Assembly: GCA_023453025.1 (NCBI GenBank)
Contig: JAEXUD010000044.1
Coordinates: 1 to 60,780, forward strand
DNA: 60,780 nucleotides
Reading direction: 5' to 3'
From: Bacillota bacterium
GTDB lineage: Bacteria; Bacillota; Clostridia; Tissierellales; Sedimentibacteraceae
Shown here: in pieces, positions 1 to 7,181 of the stretch
Numbering within the stretch: position 1 is the stretch's first letter
Layout of the letters: each line of letters begins with the position of its first letter
Made by a program: the position numbers and the translations under genes
The notes under the pieces: model-generated
Told to the model about the DNA's origin: nothing
Databases searched by the model: none
Seen by the model: only the letters and a program-made list of their open reading frames with translations

Positions 1-287
1 CCTCCAAATGGTTCAGCTTTATTTTCATGACCATTTGTTATAGCATCAGACTGTTCCTGTGTTATTGTTCCATCAGCTGCCAAAGAAGCCAATGCGGTGC
101 TTTGAGCTTTTTTTCTTGCATTCTCAACTGCTGTTTTCTGTTCATCTGAAAGATTTAATTTTGTTCTTTCGAACTTACTGCTAATTGCTGATTTTATGCC
201 GGAATCAGAAGCGGCAAAAGCAAATCCAGTGGTTAAAGCTAATGACAATACAACCATTCCTGCTGCAACCATCGTTTTTTTGTTCAT
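1..287 (-). CDS. Exported small protein, 5' part only (runs off the left edge)
   Basis: I read this frame directly on the minus strand. It opens with ATG at 287-285 behind AGAGGTG and stays open to the window edge, giving about 95 residues. Residues 1-26 form a signal peptide: MNKK, a hydrophobic stretch, then a likely cleavage site after AFA. The mature part is polar and carries LSDEQKTAVENARKKAQ followed by LAADGTITQEQ. This resembles small clostridial exported proteins with a short helical repeat (the DUF2680 type is a possibility). The C-terminus is missing, so no function is assigned. Sure that it is a secreted protein; unsure of the family. Confidence 0.7.
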   Translation of the reverse strand, partial: MNKKTMVAAGMVVLSLALTTGFAFAASDSGIKSAISSKFERTKLNLSDEQKTAVENARKKAQSTALASLAADGTITQEQSDAITNGHENKAEPFG

Positions 288-310
288 TCTATTCACCTCT
301 TTTTTAAATT

Positions 311-329
311 TAATCAAATTATTTGATTA
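311..329. promoter_or_regulatory. 19-bp perfect palindrome in the leader of the exported protein
   Basis: The sequence reads TAATCAAAT-T-ATTTGATTA, 24 bases upstream of the start codon of the exported protein. It could be an operator or an AT-rich leader hairpin. I could not fit a convincing -35/-10 pair around it. The rest of the gap up to 451 shows nothing further. Confidence 0.35.
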
Positions 330-451
330 TATTTTTAGTATGAAGTCCGAATGTGATAGAATTATGTTCAAAACATGAAAAGACACCATGAATTCAAAAC
401 TCTTGAAGATAGCAGCAGCAATAAAAAAATTTATAATTTTTCTGTAAGTAT

Positions 452-1135
452 CTATCCTAAAATAAATTTTCTAATTTTTTTAGGATCAGCCTGCGGATTC
501 AGTTCGTATATCTTTTCTTCGATTTTTTTGTAAGCTTCATCATAGTCTATTTTATCAGCTTCTCGTATAACTTCTTCGTCAAAAAAATCCTCTGCAAGGC
601 AAAATACGGTTGACGACCATCCAAATTCTTCTCCCGACCTGGATTTTTTTCTTGCTCTTCCGCACATTGTAATATAAAATTTCATCTGCAGCTCTGTGAC
701 AGCATTATCGAACTTTGTTTTATCTTCCTTTGAAAATCCTCCGTACCTCTTAATAAGGTGAATTGGCAGTTCTCTGTACTCACACAGCAATTCATAGATT
801 TTTTTCGCATGCTGACTTACCTTGCCCTCTTCATACTCTTCCTGCAATTCATTGCTTCCGCGTCTCACTGCATAAAAATATGGATACCATTCTTTTGTTA
901 TATAACCGCTTTTTTTGAAAAATAGTTTGCCATAGGCAATGTCGTCCTTTTCGTTTAGAACCCGTATTCTCCATTCCCAAGGATCAGTATCCGGTTCTCC
1001 TGTATGCCAGAGCACGTTATCCTTGAAATAATCGCATAGGGTAAATATGCCTTCGCTGTTCTCACCGCCCATGCTTATGCCTGCACAATATAAATTTTCC
1101 AGAAAATCTTCAAAGTTTCGTATTTCTTTTATCAT
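452..1135 (-). CDS. AlkZ-related protein (conserved hypothetical)
   Basis: Soluble 227-residue protein. The ATG at 1135 is chosen because AAGGAGG lies seven bases upstream; an in-frame start 23 codons earlier has no such site and would add an unconserved leader. The segment WHTGEPDTDPWEWRIRVLNE (about residues 43-62), the following AYGKLFFKKSGYITKEWYP, and the later TELQMKFYITMCGR and FGWSSTVF match what I know as the AlkZ-related proteins of Firmicutes. Those are distant relatives of the winged-helix DNA glycosylase family YcaQ/AlkZ. A DNA-repair role is inferred only from that name. The adjacent DUF3788 gene runs the same way but is 160 bp upstream, so co-transcription is uncertain. Confidence 0.65.
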   Translation of the reverse strand: MIKEIRNFEDFLENLYCAGISMGGENSEGIFTLCDYFKDNVLWHTGEPDTDPWEWRIRVLNEKDDIAYGKLFFKKSGYITKEWYPYFYAVRRGSNELQEEYEEGKVSQHAKKIYELLCEYRELPIHLIKRYGGFSKEDKTKFDNAVTELQMKFYITMCGRARKKSRSGEEFGWSSTVFCLAEDFFDEEVIREADKIDYDEAYKKIEEKIYELNPQADPKKIRKFILG

Positions 1136-1295
1136 TTGACAGCCTCCTTTTTCGTATTGGATGACGTATACAGGCTGAGTCCCGCTCATCTTGCTTATTT
1201 TCACACCTTTTTAAAGTGTCTTTTATATGGAGAATCGCATCATACTTGTCTTCCAAATGTTTTGGATTTGATTATATAATATTTATCACTTTTAA

Positions 1296-1736
1296 TCACT
1301 TTTTAGGTTTAACTCTTATTTTAATTAAGGTTTTAATATCATTTAGCAGCTCTTTCTCCCTCACTTCTATCATCAGCCATCGTCCGCCGGCAGAAAATGC
1401 GGTTTTTTGATACAGCTCCATAATATATGGTGTAAACATCCCAGCTTCTATTCCCATTCTTACCTCATCCTCTTCTTTTGCTCCGATCACAATTAATGCA
1501 ATAAAATAATCTTCCATAGGATAAAGTGTGCACAGCGACTTGCCGCTCTTCTTATATTTTATATTCCATCCCGGTTGTGCTGAGCATTTGCTGTATGACA
1601 TTTGAGAGCTTACATTATATGTATCTTCAATAAATGAAATAAGTTCATCCCAGATTGTCTCTGATTTCCCTATATAAAATTTTATATCCTTCAAAGACGG
1701 TACCTGGTTTATTTTAAATAATTCGTTCCATTTCAT
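1296..1736 (-). CDS. DUF3788 domain-containing protein
   Basis: 146-residue soluble protein preceded by AGAGGTG five bases before the ATG. It follows the DUF3788 pattern: an N-terminal MKWNELF, a central YSKCSAQPGWNIKYKKSG then LCTLYP, a FIALIVIG strand, and near the end GRWLMIEV then DIKTLIKIRVKP. Members of this family are small cytoplasmic proteins of unknown function, often annotated as YdhG/YjbR/CyaY-like or simply hypothetical. Length and composition are normal for the family. No catalytic residues can be proposed from sequence. Its neighbour downstream is the AlkZ-related gene. Confidence 0.7.
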   Translation of the reverse strand: MKWNELFKINQVPSLKDIKFYIGKSETIWDELISFIEDTYNVSSQMSYSKCSAQPGWNIKYKKSGKSLCTLYPMEDYFIALIVIGAKEEDEVRMGIEAGMFTPYIMELYQKTAFSAGGRWLMIEVREKELLNDIKTLIKIRVKPKK

Positions 1737-1789
1737 AATATCACCTCTTATGTAATGTTTTACTAAATTATATATTCATTTAGAAACGA

Positions 1790-1816
1790 GCCACGAGGAC
1801 TTTTCGTTTGCCATGC
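1790..1816. repeat. REP-like debris on the 3' side of the transposase remnant
   Basis: The stretch holds GCCACGAGGACTTTTCG followed by TTTGCCATGCC. Its words (GCCACGAG, GTTTGCC) resemble the REP-type sequences at 2061-2138 and 2735-2765 and the GAGAACCGTCCC at 8021. It lies just beyond the 3' end of the truncated transposase reading frame, as expected for a REP unit flanking its transposase. Weak on its own. Confidence 0.3.
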
Positions 1817-1820
1817 CATA

Positions 1821-1848
1821 GATACTATTACTATCATTTAATAGTATC
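1821..1848. repeat. Perfect inverted repeat at the break point of the transposase remnant
   Basis: Arms GATACTATTA and TAATAGTATC, eight-base loop. The right arm overlaps the stop codon of the truncated transposase. It could be a terminator-like hairpin or the scar of the event that removed the rest of the gene. Confidence 0.5.
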
Positions 1849-1939
1849 CAGGCTTTAAAAAAATATTTCTTTTATCTGTTCCTCTTAGCATTACATGATA
1901 TATTCCTGATTCGCTTTTAAGCCTTGCGCTTCGCGGCAT
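1838..1939 (-). pseudogene. REP-associated tyrosine transposase (Y1_Tnp/IS200-like), N-terminal remnant
   Basis: A 33-codon frame starts at ATG 1939 behind a strong AGGAGG site. Its peptide begins MPRSARLKSESGIYHVMLRG and continues TDKRNIF. That is the characteristic N-terminus of REP-associated tyrosine transposases (RAYT, the TnpA_REP branch of the IS200/IS605 Y1 family), which normally run to about 150-250 residues. The frame stops after KPGYY, inside a perfect inverted repeat, so the metal-binding HUH motif and catalytic Tyr region are gone. Only the ribosome binding site and the first 28 or so residues look authentic. REP-like sequence lies on both sides. This is a dead gene rather than a functional small protein. 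Confidence 0.7.
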
Positions 1940-2060
1940 ATATGCACCTCCTATAAAACTGCTAATTAAAAAGTTAAATATTTATATTATTTTAATCCAA
2001 TTTTATCCATAATTCAACAAATAATTTTATGCGCTTTATTTAACAGCTTTTATTTAATGG

Positions 2061-2138
2061 CAGACAAAACGTCCCCTTGCCATTTGCGTCTCCTTGCCAT
2101 CTCCTTGCCACGTCCTGCCAGTGCCAATGTTTTGTTTG
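2061..2138. repeat. REP-like element with degenerate internal repeats, upstream of the transposase remnant
   Basis: The element starts with CAGACAAAACGTCCCCTTGCCA and repeats the theme CGTCTCCTTGCCA, TCTCCTTGCCA and CGTCCTGCCA. It closes with GTTTTGTTTG, which is nearly the reverse complement of the opening CAGACAAAAC. The GC-rich word ACGTCCCC stands out in this AT-rich sequence and recurs at 2755-2765. The rest of the 1740-2204 gap is AT-rich with nothing else I can name; GGTTGGGTGA just before 2205 is the weak ribosome binding site of the Nudix gene. Confidence 0.5.
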
Positions 2139-2204
2139 ATTTTAATCAATAAATGAGCTACAATTATATTTGTTGATTTTAAATATGAATAGGTTGGGTG
2201 AAAT

Positions 2205-2726
2205 ATGGAATTTTGGGATGTATATGATATTAATCGTAATAAAACAGATAAAACTATGGTTCGCGGAGAGGATTTCGAAGAAAACTGCTATCATTTAGTT
2301 GTACATATTTGTATTTTTAATTCTAAGGGTGAAATGCTTATTCAGCAAAGACAGCCTTTCAAAAAAGGCTGGTCAAATTTGTGGGATGTAACGGTAGGAG
2401 GAAGCGCCATACAAGGCGATAACAGCCAAAGTGCCGCTGAAAGAGAACTTCTTGAGGAAATAGGATTAAAAATAGACTTAGCAAATATAAGACCTCATAT
2501 TACCGTTAACTTTGCCAAAGGTTTTGATGATTATTACCTGATTGAACAAGATATTGATATCAATGAATTATCACTTCAGTATGAAGAGGTTCAGAAGGTT
2601 AAGTGGGCATCTAAAGAAGAAATATTTTCTATGATAGACGAAGGGCAATTTATACCGTATTTTAAAAGTTTAATTCAGCTATTTTTTGATAATCGAAAGC
2701 AATACGGTTCAATTAAAATTGATTAG
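2205..2726 (+). CDS. Nudix hydrolase
   Basis: 173-residue cytoplasmic enzyme of the Nudix superfamily, whose members hydrolyse nucleoside diphosphates linked to another moiety. The Nudix box spans residues 66-88: G66, then D72 where the consensus has Glu, then R80-E81, E84-E85 and G87. The metal-binding REXXEE core is intact. The preceding LIQQRQPFKKGWSNLWDVTVGG is typical of a Firmicutes subgroup near the isopentenyl-diphosphate-isomerase-like Nudix proteins, in which Asp at the first acidic position is not rare. Substrate unknown. Stands alone, convergent with the tartrate module. Confidence 0.85.
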   Translation: MEFWDVYDINRNKTDKTMVRGEDFEENCYHLVVHICIFNSKGEMLIQQRQPFKKGWSNLWDVTVGGSAIQGDNSQSAAERELLEEIGLKIDLANIRPHITVNFAKGFDDYYLIEQDIDINELSLQYEEVQKVKWASKEEIFSMIDEGQFIPYFKSLIQLFFDNRKQYGSIKID

Positions 2727-2734
2727 ACTAAAAG

Positions 2735-2787
2735 GGGGGCGTTTTCTGGCAAACAAAACGTCCCCGTGGTTTACTTGTGGTTTACTA
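2735..2787. repeat. REP-like hairpin plus an 11-bp tandem duplication between convergent genes
   Basis: The hairpin has arms GGGGGCGTTTT (2735-2745) and AAAACGTCCCC (2755-2765), one mismatch, and a loop containing GGCAAAC. It is followed at once by GTGGTTTACTT and GTGGTTTACTA in tandem (2766-2787), the second of which supplies the stop codon of the dehydratase gene. It may serve as a bidirectional terminator, but the GTCCCC core and the GGCAAAC word tie it to the REP-like material near 2.06 kb. Confidence 0.55.
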
Positions 2788-3951
2788 ACCCACTTGCCTT
2801 AAAACTTCCCATAGATTTGTTTTGGCTTCAAAGCCGATACCCGGAATATCAGGGAGTTGAACAATGCTGTTTTCAACCAGATTTCTATCTGCAAAGCCAC
2901 CAAATGGTTGAAAAACTCCGGGATAACATTCATTTCCTCCAAGTTGGAGACCGGCAGCAATATGATTACAAAATAGATTTCCGCCATGTGGAACGCAACG
3001 TTTATTTTCCCAGCCGGAATCGTGCATCATATTTAGAATTTTTATATACTCAACTAAGCCGTATGAAAGCGGAGGATCAATTTGTATATAATCTCTATCC
3101 GGACGAAGTCCCCCATGTCGAAACAAATTTCGTGCATCCTCATATGAAAAGAGATTTTCACCCGTTGCGATCGAGCCGGTATAATATTCTGCTATTGCTG
3201 CATGACTCGAAAAATCTGCCGGATCTAATGGTTCTTCATACCATTTCAGCCCAAAATCTTTAATTGCTATTGCACATTCCAGAGCCTCTTTCATATCATA
3301 TCTGCCATTCGCATCTACCATTAGCCGTCTGCCGTCACCGCCAACAACTGATAAAGCAGCTTCAATTCTTTTTACATCTGTTTTCAGATCCGCACCGCCT
3401 ATCTTCATTTTTACGTCACGGAATCCCTGATCAATATATGCTTTTAATTCGTCCTTTAAACGTTCCATACTATCAGTTTCATAGTAATATCCACCTGCCG
3501 CATAAGTATAAATTTTGTTTTCCCACACATTGTTATTAAATCTTTCACCAATAACCTGATACAAGGGTTTTCCTTCAATCTTTGCAACAGCATCCCATAC
3601 TGCCATGTCAATAGCTCCAACAGCATGGGCGCGATCACCATGTCCACCGGGCTTCTCATTTCTCTTTAGAAGTCTATGTACCTTAACAGGATCAATATTA
3701 CACATATCTTCACTGTATACATCGATCGGTTCGGCATTTAAGATTTTGCCAATCATTCGGTCTCTTAGTATGCTTGTACATGCATAACGTCCAATGGAAT
3801 TAAAGCCATAGCCTATTACAGGCTTTCCCTCTCTGATAACATCAGTTACCACGGCAATAATACTGCCGGTCATCATACTGAAATTAATGTATGAATTAGA
3901 CATCGCTGAAGCAAACGGAACGGTTTTTTCAATAATATTAGTAATTTTCAT
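2785..3951 (-). CDS. tarD: D(-)-tartrate dehydratase-like enzyme (enolase superfamily, mandelate racemase subgroup)
   Basis: 388-residue cytoplasmic enzyme, likely converting D-tartrate to oxaloacetate plus water. Visible motifs are K181-M-K183 (the KxK base), D213 in VDANGRY, E239/E240 in KWYEEPLDP, E265 in ATGENLFS and H322 in PHGG. Spacing and the stretch RPDRDYIQIDPPLSYGL agree with the characterised TarD of Bradyrhizobium as I remember it. Three acidic residues bind Mg2+; the KxK lysine and His-322 are the acid/base pair. The permease gene 43 bp upstream runs the same way and would import the substrate, and a LysR gene sits divergently beyond it. Another acid-sugar dehydratase activity is possible, but the motif match and context favour tartrate. 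Confidence 0.8.
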   Translation of the reverse strand: MKITNIIEKTVPFASAMSNSYINFSMMTGSIIAVVTDVIREGKPVIGYGFNSIGRYACTSILRDRMIGKILNAEPIDVYSEDMCNIDPVKVHRLLKRNEKPGGHGDRAHAVGAIDMAVWDAVAKIEGKPLYQVIGERFNNNVWENKIYTYAAGGYYYETDSMERLKDELKAYIDQGFRDVKMKIGGADLKTDVKRIEAALSVVGGDGRRLMVDANGRYDMKEALECAIAIKDFGLKWYEEPLDPADFSSHAAIAEYYTGSIATGENLFSYEDARNLFRHGGLRPDRDYIQIDPPLSYGLVEYIKILNMMHDSGWENKRCVPHGGNLFCNHIAAGLQLGGNECYPGVFQPFGGFADRNLVENSIVQLPDIPGIGFEAKTNLWEVLRQVG

Positions 3952-3994
3952 ATTCTTACGCCTTTCTTTTGATTAATTAAATTGTTTATGTTGA

Positions 3995-5257
3995 TTATCC
4001 AAAAAAACTATAAATACCGGTCATTGCCAATAAAGATGATATGACTACCATTCCCACAGAGAATATAAAAAGCGTTACAAATACTTTATTTGAATTGATT
4101 TCCTGAGAATAGTGAGGATCACCAGTCGCCGTTGACAATATCAGACCTCCAACGCTGGAAGCCGGGCTAAAAGCAGCACAGCTCGAACCAACAATCATGG
4201 CACTTAGTATGCCTATTTCTGTAATATTGCCTCCTACCGCATCAACAATTCCACCGACAGTTGGAACCAAAGTCGGAACCACTACTCCTAATGTAGAAGA
4301 AAACCAAGACATAAACCCTGCTGTTAATAGACTTACACTTTTGGCTGTTACCGGATTAGTAAATTTCGCAATAACATCTACAAGTATATCAATACCACCG
4401 GAAATAATTACCAGGTTCATCAGCATACCCATACCGGTAACCATGATAATTGTGTTCCATGGAATCGTTTGGAAAGCCTCTTTTTGGTCAACTACTTTCA
4501 TTAAAATTAATACTATCGCTATGACCACAGATACAAGTCCGGCGTCTTTTTTCAAAACAACAACACAGAAAATCATAGCTATTATTCCTGCCAAAGCAAT
4601 CCATTGCTTTATATTTAAGCGTTCAGCTTTAATAACTATTTCACTTGTTTCAACTTTTTTCACACGATATCCCTTAAAATAGATGAAAGCTATTACAGCT
4701 AGTATAATCATGCCTATTGTCAGATTGATTGTGAATGAAGTCAGTTTTGCTTCAATTCCCTGCTCTGCCAGTATGCTTGCGACTATATTACCATCAGCAG
4801 TAATTTGAGTATATCGACCGGATTGACCGCCCGCATTACCGATTATCATTAATAAAATGGGATCGTAACCAGAGTTTCTTGCAATTGGAATGCATAGCGC
4901 ACATACAAACGTCAAGGCTGCAAAACCACCTGCTAAAGCAGCAACTAACCATCCGACAATAAATATCAGTATGGGGATAAACCATACTCTTTTACCAAAA
5001 ATATTAATAATCTTTTTCATTACCACATCCAAACATCCGTTAACACTTATAATACCAAACAGTAAAGTGACACCCAATAATGTAACAAAAAGCGAAGTAC
5101 CAAAACCAGAAACGATTTCTTTAGTAGAAAATTGACCTGATACGTACCCAATGACTATGGCTGCGGCCATAGCCAGAAGACCAACATTTAATTTCTTGAT
5201 AAATCCTACAACTATCACGATAATTAATACCAGTAAAGCAACGATGCCTAAATTCAT
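3995..5257 (-). CDS. Dicarboxylate permease, MatC-like (ion transporter superfamily)
   Basis: 420-residue inner-membrane protein with about 11-12 hydrophobic segments spread over its length. It belongs to the ion-transporter/SLC13-like group with the dicarboxylate carrier MatC N-terminal domain. Helpful landmarks are the GGFAALTFVCALCIPIARNSGYDP region near residue 110-135, AGGQSGRYTQITADGNIV, and the second-half motif MSWFSSTLGVVVPTLVPT. It is followed by the tartrate dehydratase gene, so D-tartrate or a related dicarboxylate is the likely cargo. The start has AGGAGG eight bases upstream. Expression is probably controlled by the divergent LysR gene across the 180-bp gap. Confidence 0.75.
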   Translation of the reverse strand: MNLGIVALLVLIIVIVVGFIKKLNVGLLAMAAAIVIGYVSGQFSTKEIVSGFGTSLFVTLLGVTLLFGIISVNGCLDVVMKKIINIFGKRVWFIPILIFIVGWLVAALAGGFAALTFVCALCIPIARNSGYDPILLMIIGNAGGQSGRYTQITADGNIVASILAEQGIEAKLTSFTINLTIGMIILAVIAFIYFKGYRVKKVETSEIVIKAERLNIKQWIALAGIIAMIFCVVVLKKDAGLVSVVIAIVLILMKVVDQKEAFQTIPWNTIIMVTGMGMLMNLVIISGGIDILVDVIAKFTNPVTAKSVSLLTAGFMSWFSSTLGVVVPTLVPTVGGIVDAVGGNITEIGILSAMIVGSSCAAFSPASSVGGLILSTATGDPHYSQEINSNKVFVTLFIFSVGMVVISSLLAMTGIYSFFG

Positions 5258-5306
5258 AAGATATCCTCCTCAGTTATTTAATATTTCCATGACTGAATAG
5301 CCAGCT

Positions 5307-5359
5307 AAATATATTAAACATCAAACACATTCATATGTCCAATACATGAAATATATTAA
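5307..5359. promoter_or_regulatory. Candidate LysR binding region between permease and regulator
   Basis: Two exact 11-bp direct repeats AAATATATTAA lie at 5307-5317 and 5349-5359, 42 bp apart. Between them, overlapping the second, is a dyad TTCAT-N11-ATGAA (5330-5350), which fits the T-N11-A pattern of LysR boxes. The location in the divergent gap is right for a regulator acting on the permease-dehydratase operon and on itself. Confidence 0.45.
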
Positions 5360-5437
5360 GAGATAAATAATTGTTATTATATGTTTTTATGTTTCTTGGC
5401 AAAATTTATGATATACTTTAGATGTGGAGGTGATTTG

Positions 5438-6316
5438 ATGGAGTTAAGACAATTGGAATATTTTTTAACAATTTGCCGCACCAAAAATTTTACTAAAGCT
5501 GCTAAAAAATTATATGTATCTCAACCTGCGATTACCAATGCAATTAATAATCTTGAAAATGAGCTGGATATAAAACTATTTTTGCGGACAAAAAGAATGG
5601 TTGCTCTGACTCCTGAAGGTGAAGCATTCCACAAATATGTATCACATTTAATGAATGATTTAGAATATACATTATTTCAAATGAATCAACTGAAGGAAGT
5701 CAAAAAAAGAATAATAAAAGTAGCAATCAATTCTTTTTTGTACTCATGGTTTAAACCGATTTATCATAATTATCAGGAAGAAAATCAAGGTATAGAAATG
5801 CATTTATCTATATGTGAAAATGACACGTGCATAAGGCTTGTAGCAGATGAAGAATACAGTATGGCAATAATGATTTCAGATGAAAAAAACACACCTGAAC
5901 ATGGCTGCGAACTATTGATCGGTAAATTTGTATTATATCACAGCTTAAATGACGACCTGTCAAGAACACCTCAAATCATAACTATGCAGGGAAATCAAAT
6001 GATTGAAGACAAGATTAAAGAATGGATTTCACAATATGATCATTATATCAGCGTAAAAGCTACGTGTTGTGAAATAGTAAGTGATATGCTTTTAACCTCG
6101 AATTCTGTTGCATTGCTTCCGAATTTTCTTTCACTTCCATCAGCAGATTTATTTAATATTTCAGATATCGATTCAGAATTATCTGTATCAATACATTTAA
6201 TTTGGAAAGAAGAAATGTACCCGTATCTTAAACCTTTTGTGGACTATATCAAGAGTTTTGTGGAGGATAAAAATGAATTACATCAATGTAAAAATATATG
6301 CCGTGGGAAGCAATGA
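5438..6316 (+). CDS. LysR-family transcriptional regulator of the tartrate module
   Basis: 292-residue DNA-binding protein. The ATG at 5438 is preferred because GGAGGTGAT lies just upstream and because MELRQLEYFLTICRTKNFTKAA is the standard LysR N-terminus; an earlier in-frame start would add 19 unrelated residues. The winged helix-turn-helix covers about residues 3-60 (AAKKLYVSQPAITNAINNLE is the helix pair). The rest is the effector-binding domain, which is poorly conserved. It is divergent from the permease and dehydratase genes, so a tartrate-responsive activator is the simplest reading. Its last 44 bases overlap the next gene, so the two products are likely made in a coupled way. Confidence 0.85.
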   Translation: MELRQLEYFLTICRTKNFTKAAKKLYVSQPAITNAINNLENELDIKLFLRTKRMVALTPEGEAFHKYVSHLMNDLEYTLFQMNQLKEVKKRIIKVAINSFLYSWFKPIYHNYQEENQGIEMHLSICENDTCIRLVADEEYSMAIMISDEKNTPEHGCELLIGKFVLYHSLNDDLSRTPQIITMQGNQMIEDKIKEWISQYDHYISVKATCCEIVSDMLLTSNSVALLPNFLSLPSADLFNISDIDSELSVSIHLIWKEEMYPYLKPFVDYIKSFVEDKNELHQCKNICRGKQ

Positions 6317-7058
6317 GATTCTGACATTGGAGATTAAACAGGCACTCAATTTGCTTTTCGAGAACAGTATACAGATTTCCACATGTTCTGAAAAATATAT
6401 TTCTGTTCACCTTGATGGCGATCTATATATCTGCAATAAATCACAAGAAAAAAATTTACTGAACTATGTAGCCAAAGAAAAAATAATGATTTTAAATCTT
6501 ATGCCTGTATCACAATTTTTTTTGAAAATGGCTTCCATACCTGCGGGAGCACAGATTTGTGTTTTTAATAACAAAATAACGTATATTGAAACTTTCATCA
6601 ATCTGTGTAAAGAAATGGGAGCAGATCAATTTCAATATATACCAATACCATATAGTCAATTACCGGACAATGAAATATACAAGTTATTGGAAAAAGCTGA
6701 GTATATTATAGGTGTCGATATCCTTATAAACGAAATATTGAATAATGAAAAATACAAACGATATCTTAATCCCGGTGCTATAATAATTGGTGCTAAACGA
6801 GTTGCGTCAATACAAAGTTCTATGGCAATCTTAGCTCGTGTTAACGAATTGATATATTATCAAACAAAAGCAATGATAGAAGAATTCCTGTCACAGGTGC
6901 AACATGCCTGCGAGGCAGATGTATTGCATAGGCATTTTGATGGGCTTAATACAATTTCATCATATCTGCTGGAGGAATTTTCTAACAGAAAAAACATGAG
7001 CATTAATGATGCAATTACCCGCAATGCATTAAATCAAATTATTAGCACAGAAAAATGA
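6273..7058 (+). CDS. Unrecognised sensor-like protein translationally coupled to the LysR regulator
   Basis: 261-residue soluble protein. The ATG at 6273 has GGAGG six bases upstream, inside the LysR coding sequence, and gives an overlap of 44 bases with it. I do not recognise the family with confidence. No helix-turn-helix, membrane segment or catalytic motif is evident. The order of elements (MILNLMPVSQFFLKMASIPAG, a strand ending VFNN, then GADQFQYIPIPY, EKAEYIIGVD, and NPGAIIIGAKRVASIQSS) recalls the N-terminal sensory regions of clostridial sigma-54 activators, roughly the PrpR_N type, here without the AAA+ and DNA-binding parts. The C-terminal 60 residues look helical. A ligand sensor working with the LysR protein is an inference from overlap and placement only. 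Confidence 0.6.
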   Translation: MNYINVKIYAVGSNEILTLEIKQALNLLFENSIQISTCSEKYISVHLDGDLYICNKSQEKNLLNYVAKEKIMILNLMPVSQFFLKMASIPAGAQICVFNNKITYIETFINLCKEMGADQFQYIPIPYSQLPDNEIYKLLEKAEYIIGVDILINEILNNEKYKRYLNPGAIIIGAKRVASIQSSMAILARVNELIYYQTKAMIEEFLSQVQHACEADVLHRHFDGLNTISSYLLEEFSNRKNMSINDAITRNALNQIISTEK

Positions 7059-7079
7059 CCAAAACAGCAAAAAAATCCT

Positions 7080-7129
7080 ATATATTTAAAGTACACTCGT
7101 ATTTTTATAAGAGTGTACTTTAAATATAT
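7080..7129. terminator. Bidirectional terminator between the sensor-like gene and dppA
   Basis: A perfect 19-bp AT-rich inverted repeat, arms ATATATTTAAAGTACACTC and its complement, with a 12-base loop. It lies between two convergent genes. Confidence 0.75.
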
Positions 7130-7181
7130 CAAAATATTAGTAATGGCTAATCAAGTCAGTTTTACATAGCCCTTCAGCCTT

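Noticed and set aside
196..378. Small plus-strand frame with a hydrophobic end near the left edge
   Set aside because: It overlaps in antisense a secreted-protein gene with a good ribosome binding site and runs into AT-rich non-coding sequence.
1216..1410. Small hydrophobic plus-strand frame before the DUF3788 gene
   Set aside because: It overlaps the C-terminal coding part of the DUF3788 gene in antisense and has no ribosome binding site.
2766..3539. Two consecutive plus-strand open frames opposite the dehydratase gene
   Set aside because: They lie antisense to a gene with all enolase-superfamily motifs, lack ribosome binding sites and show no family features.
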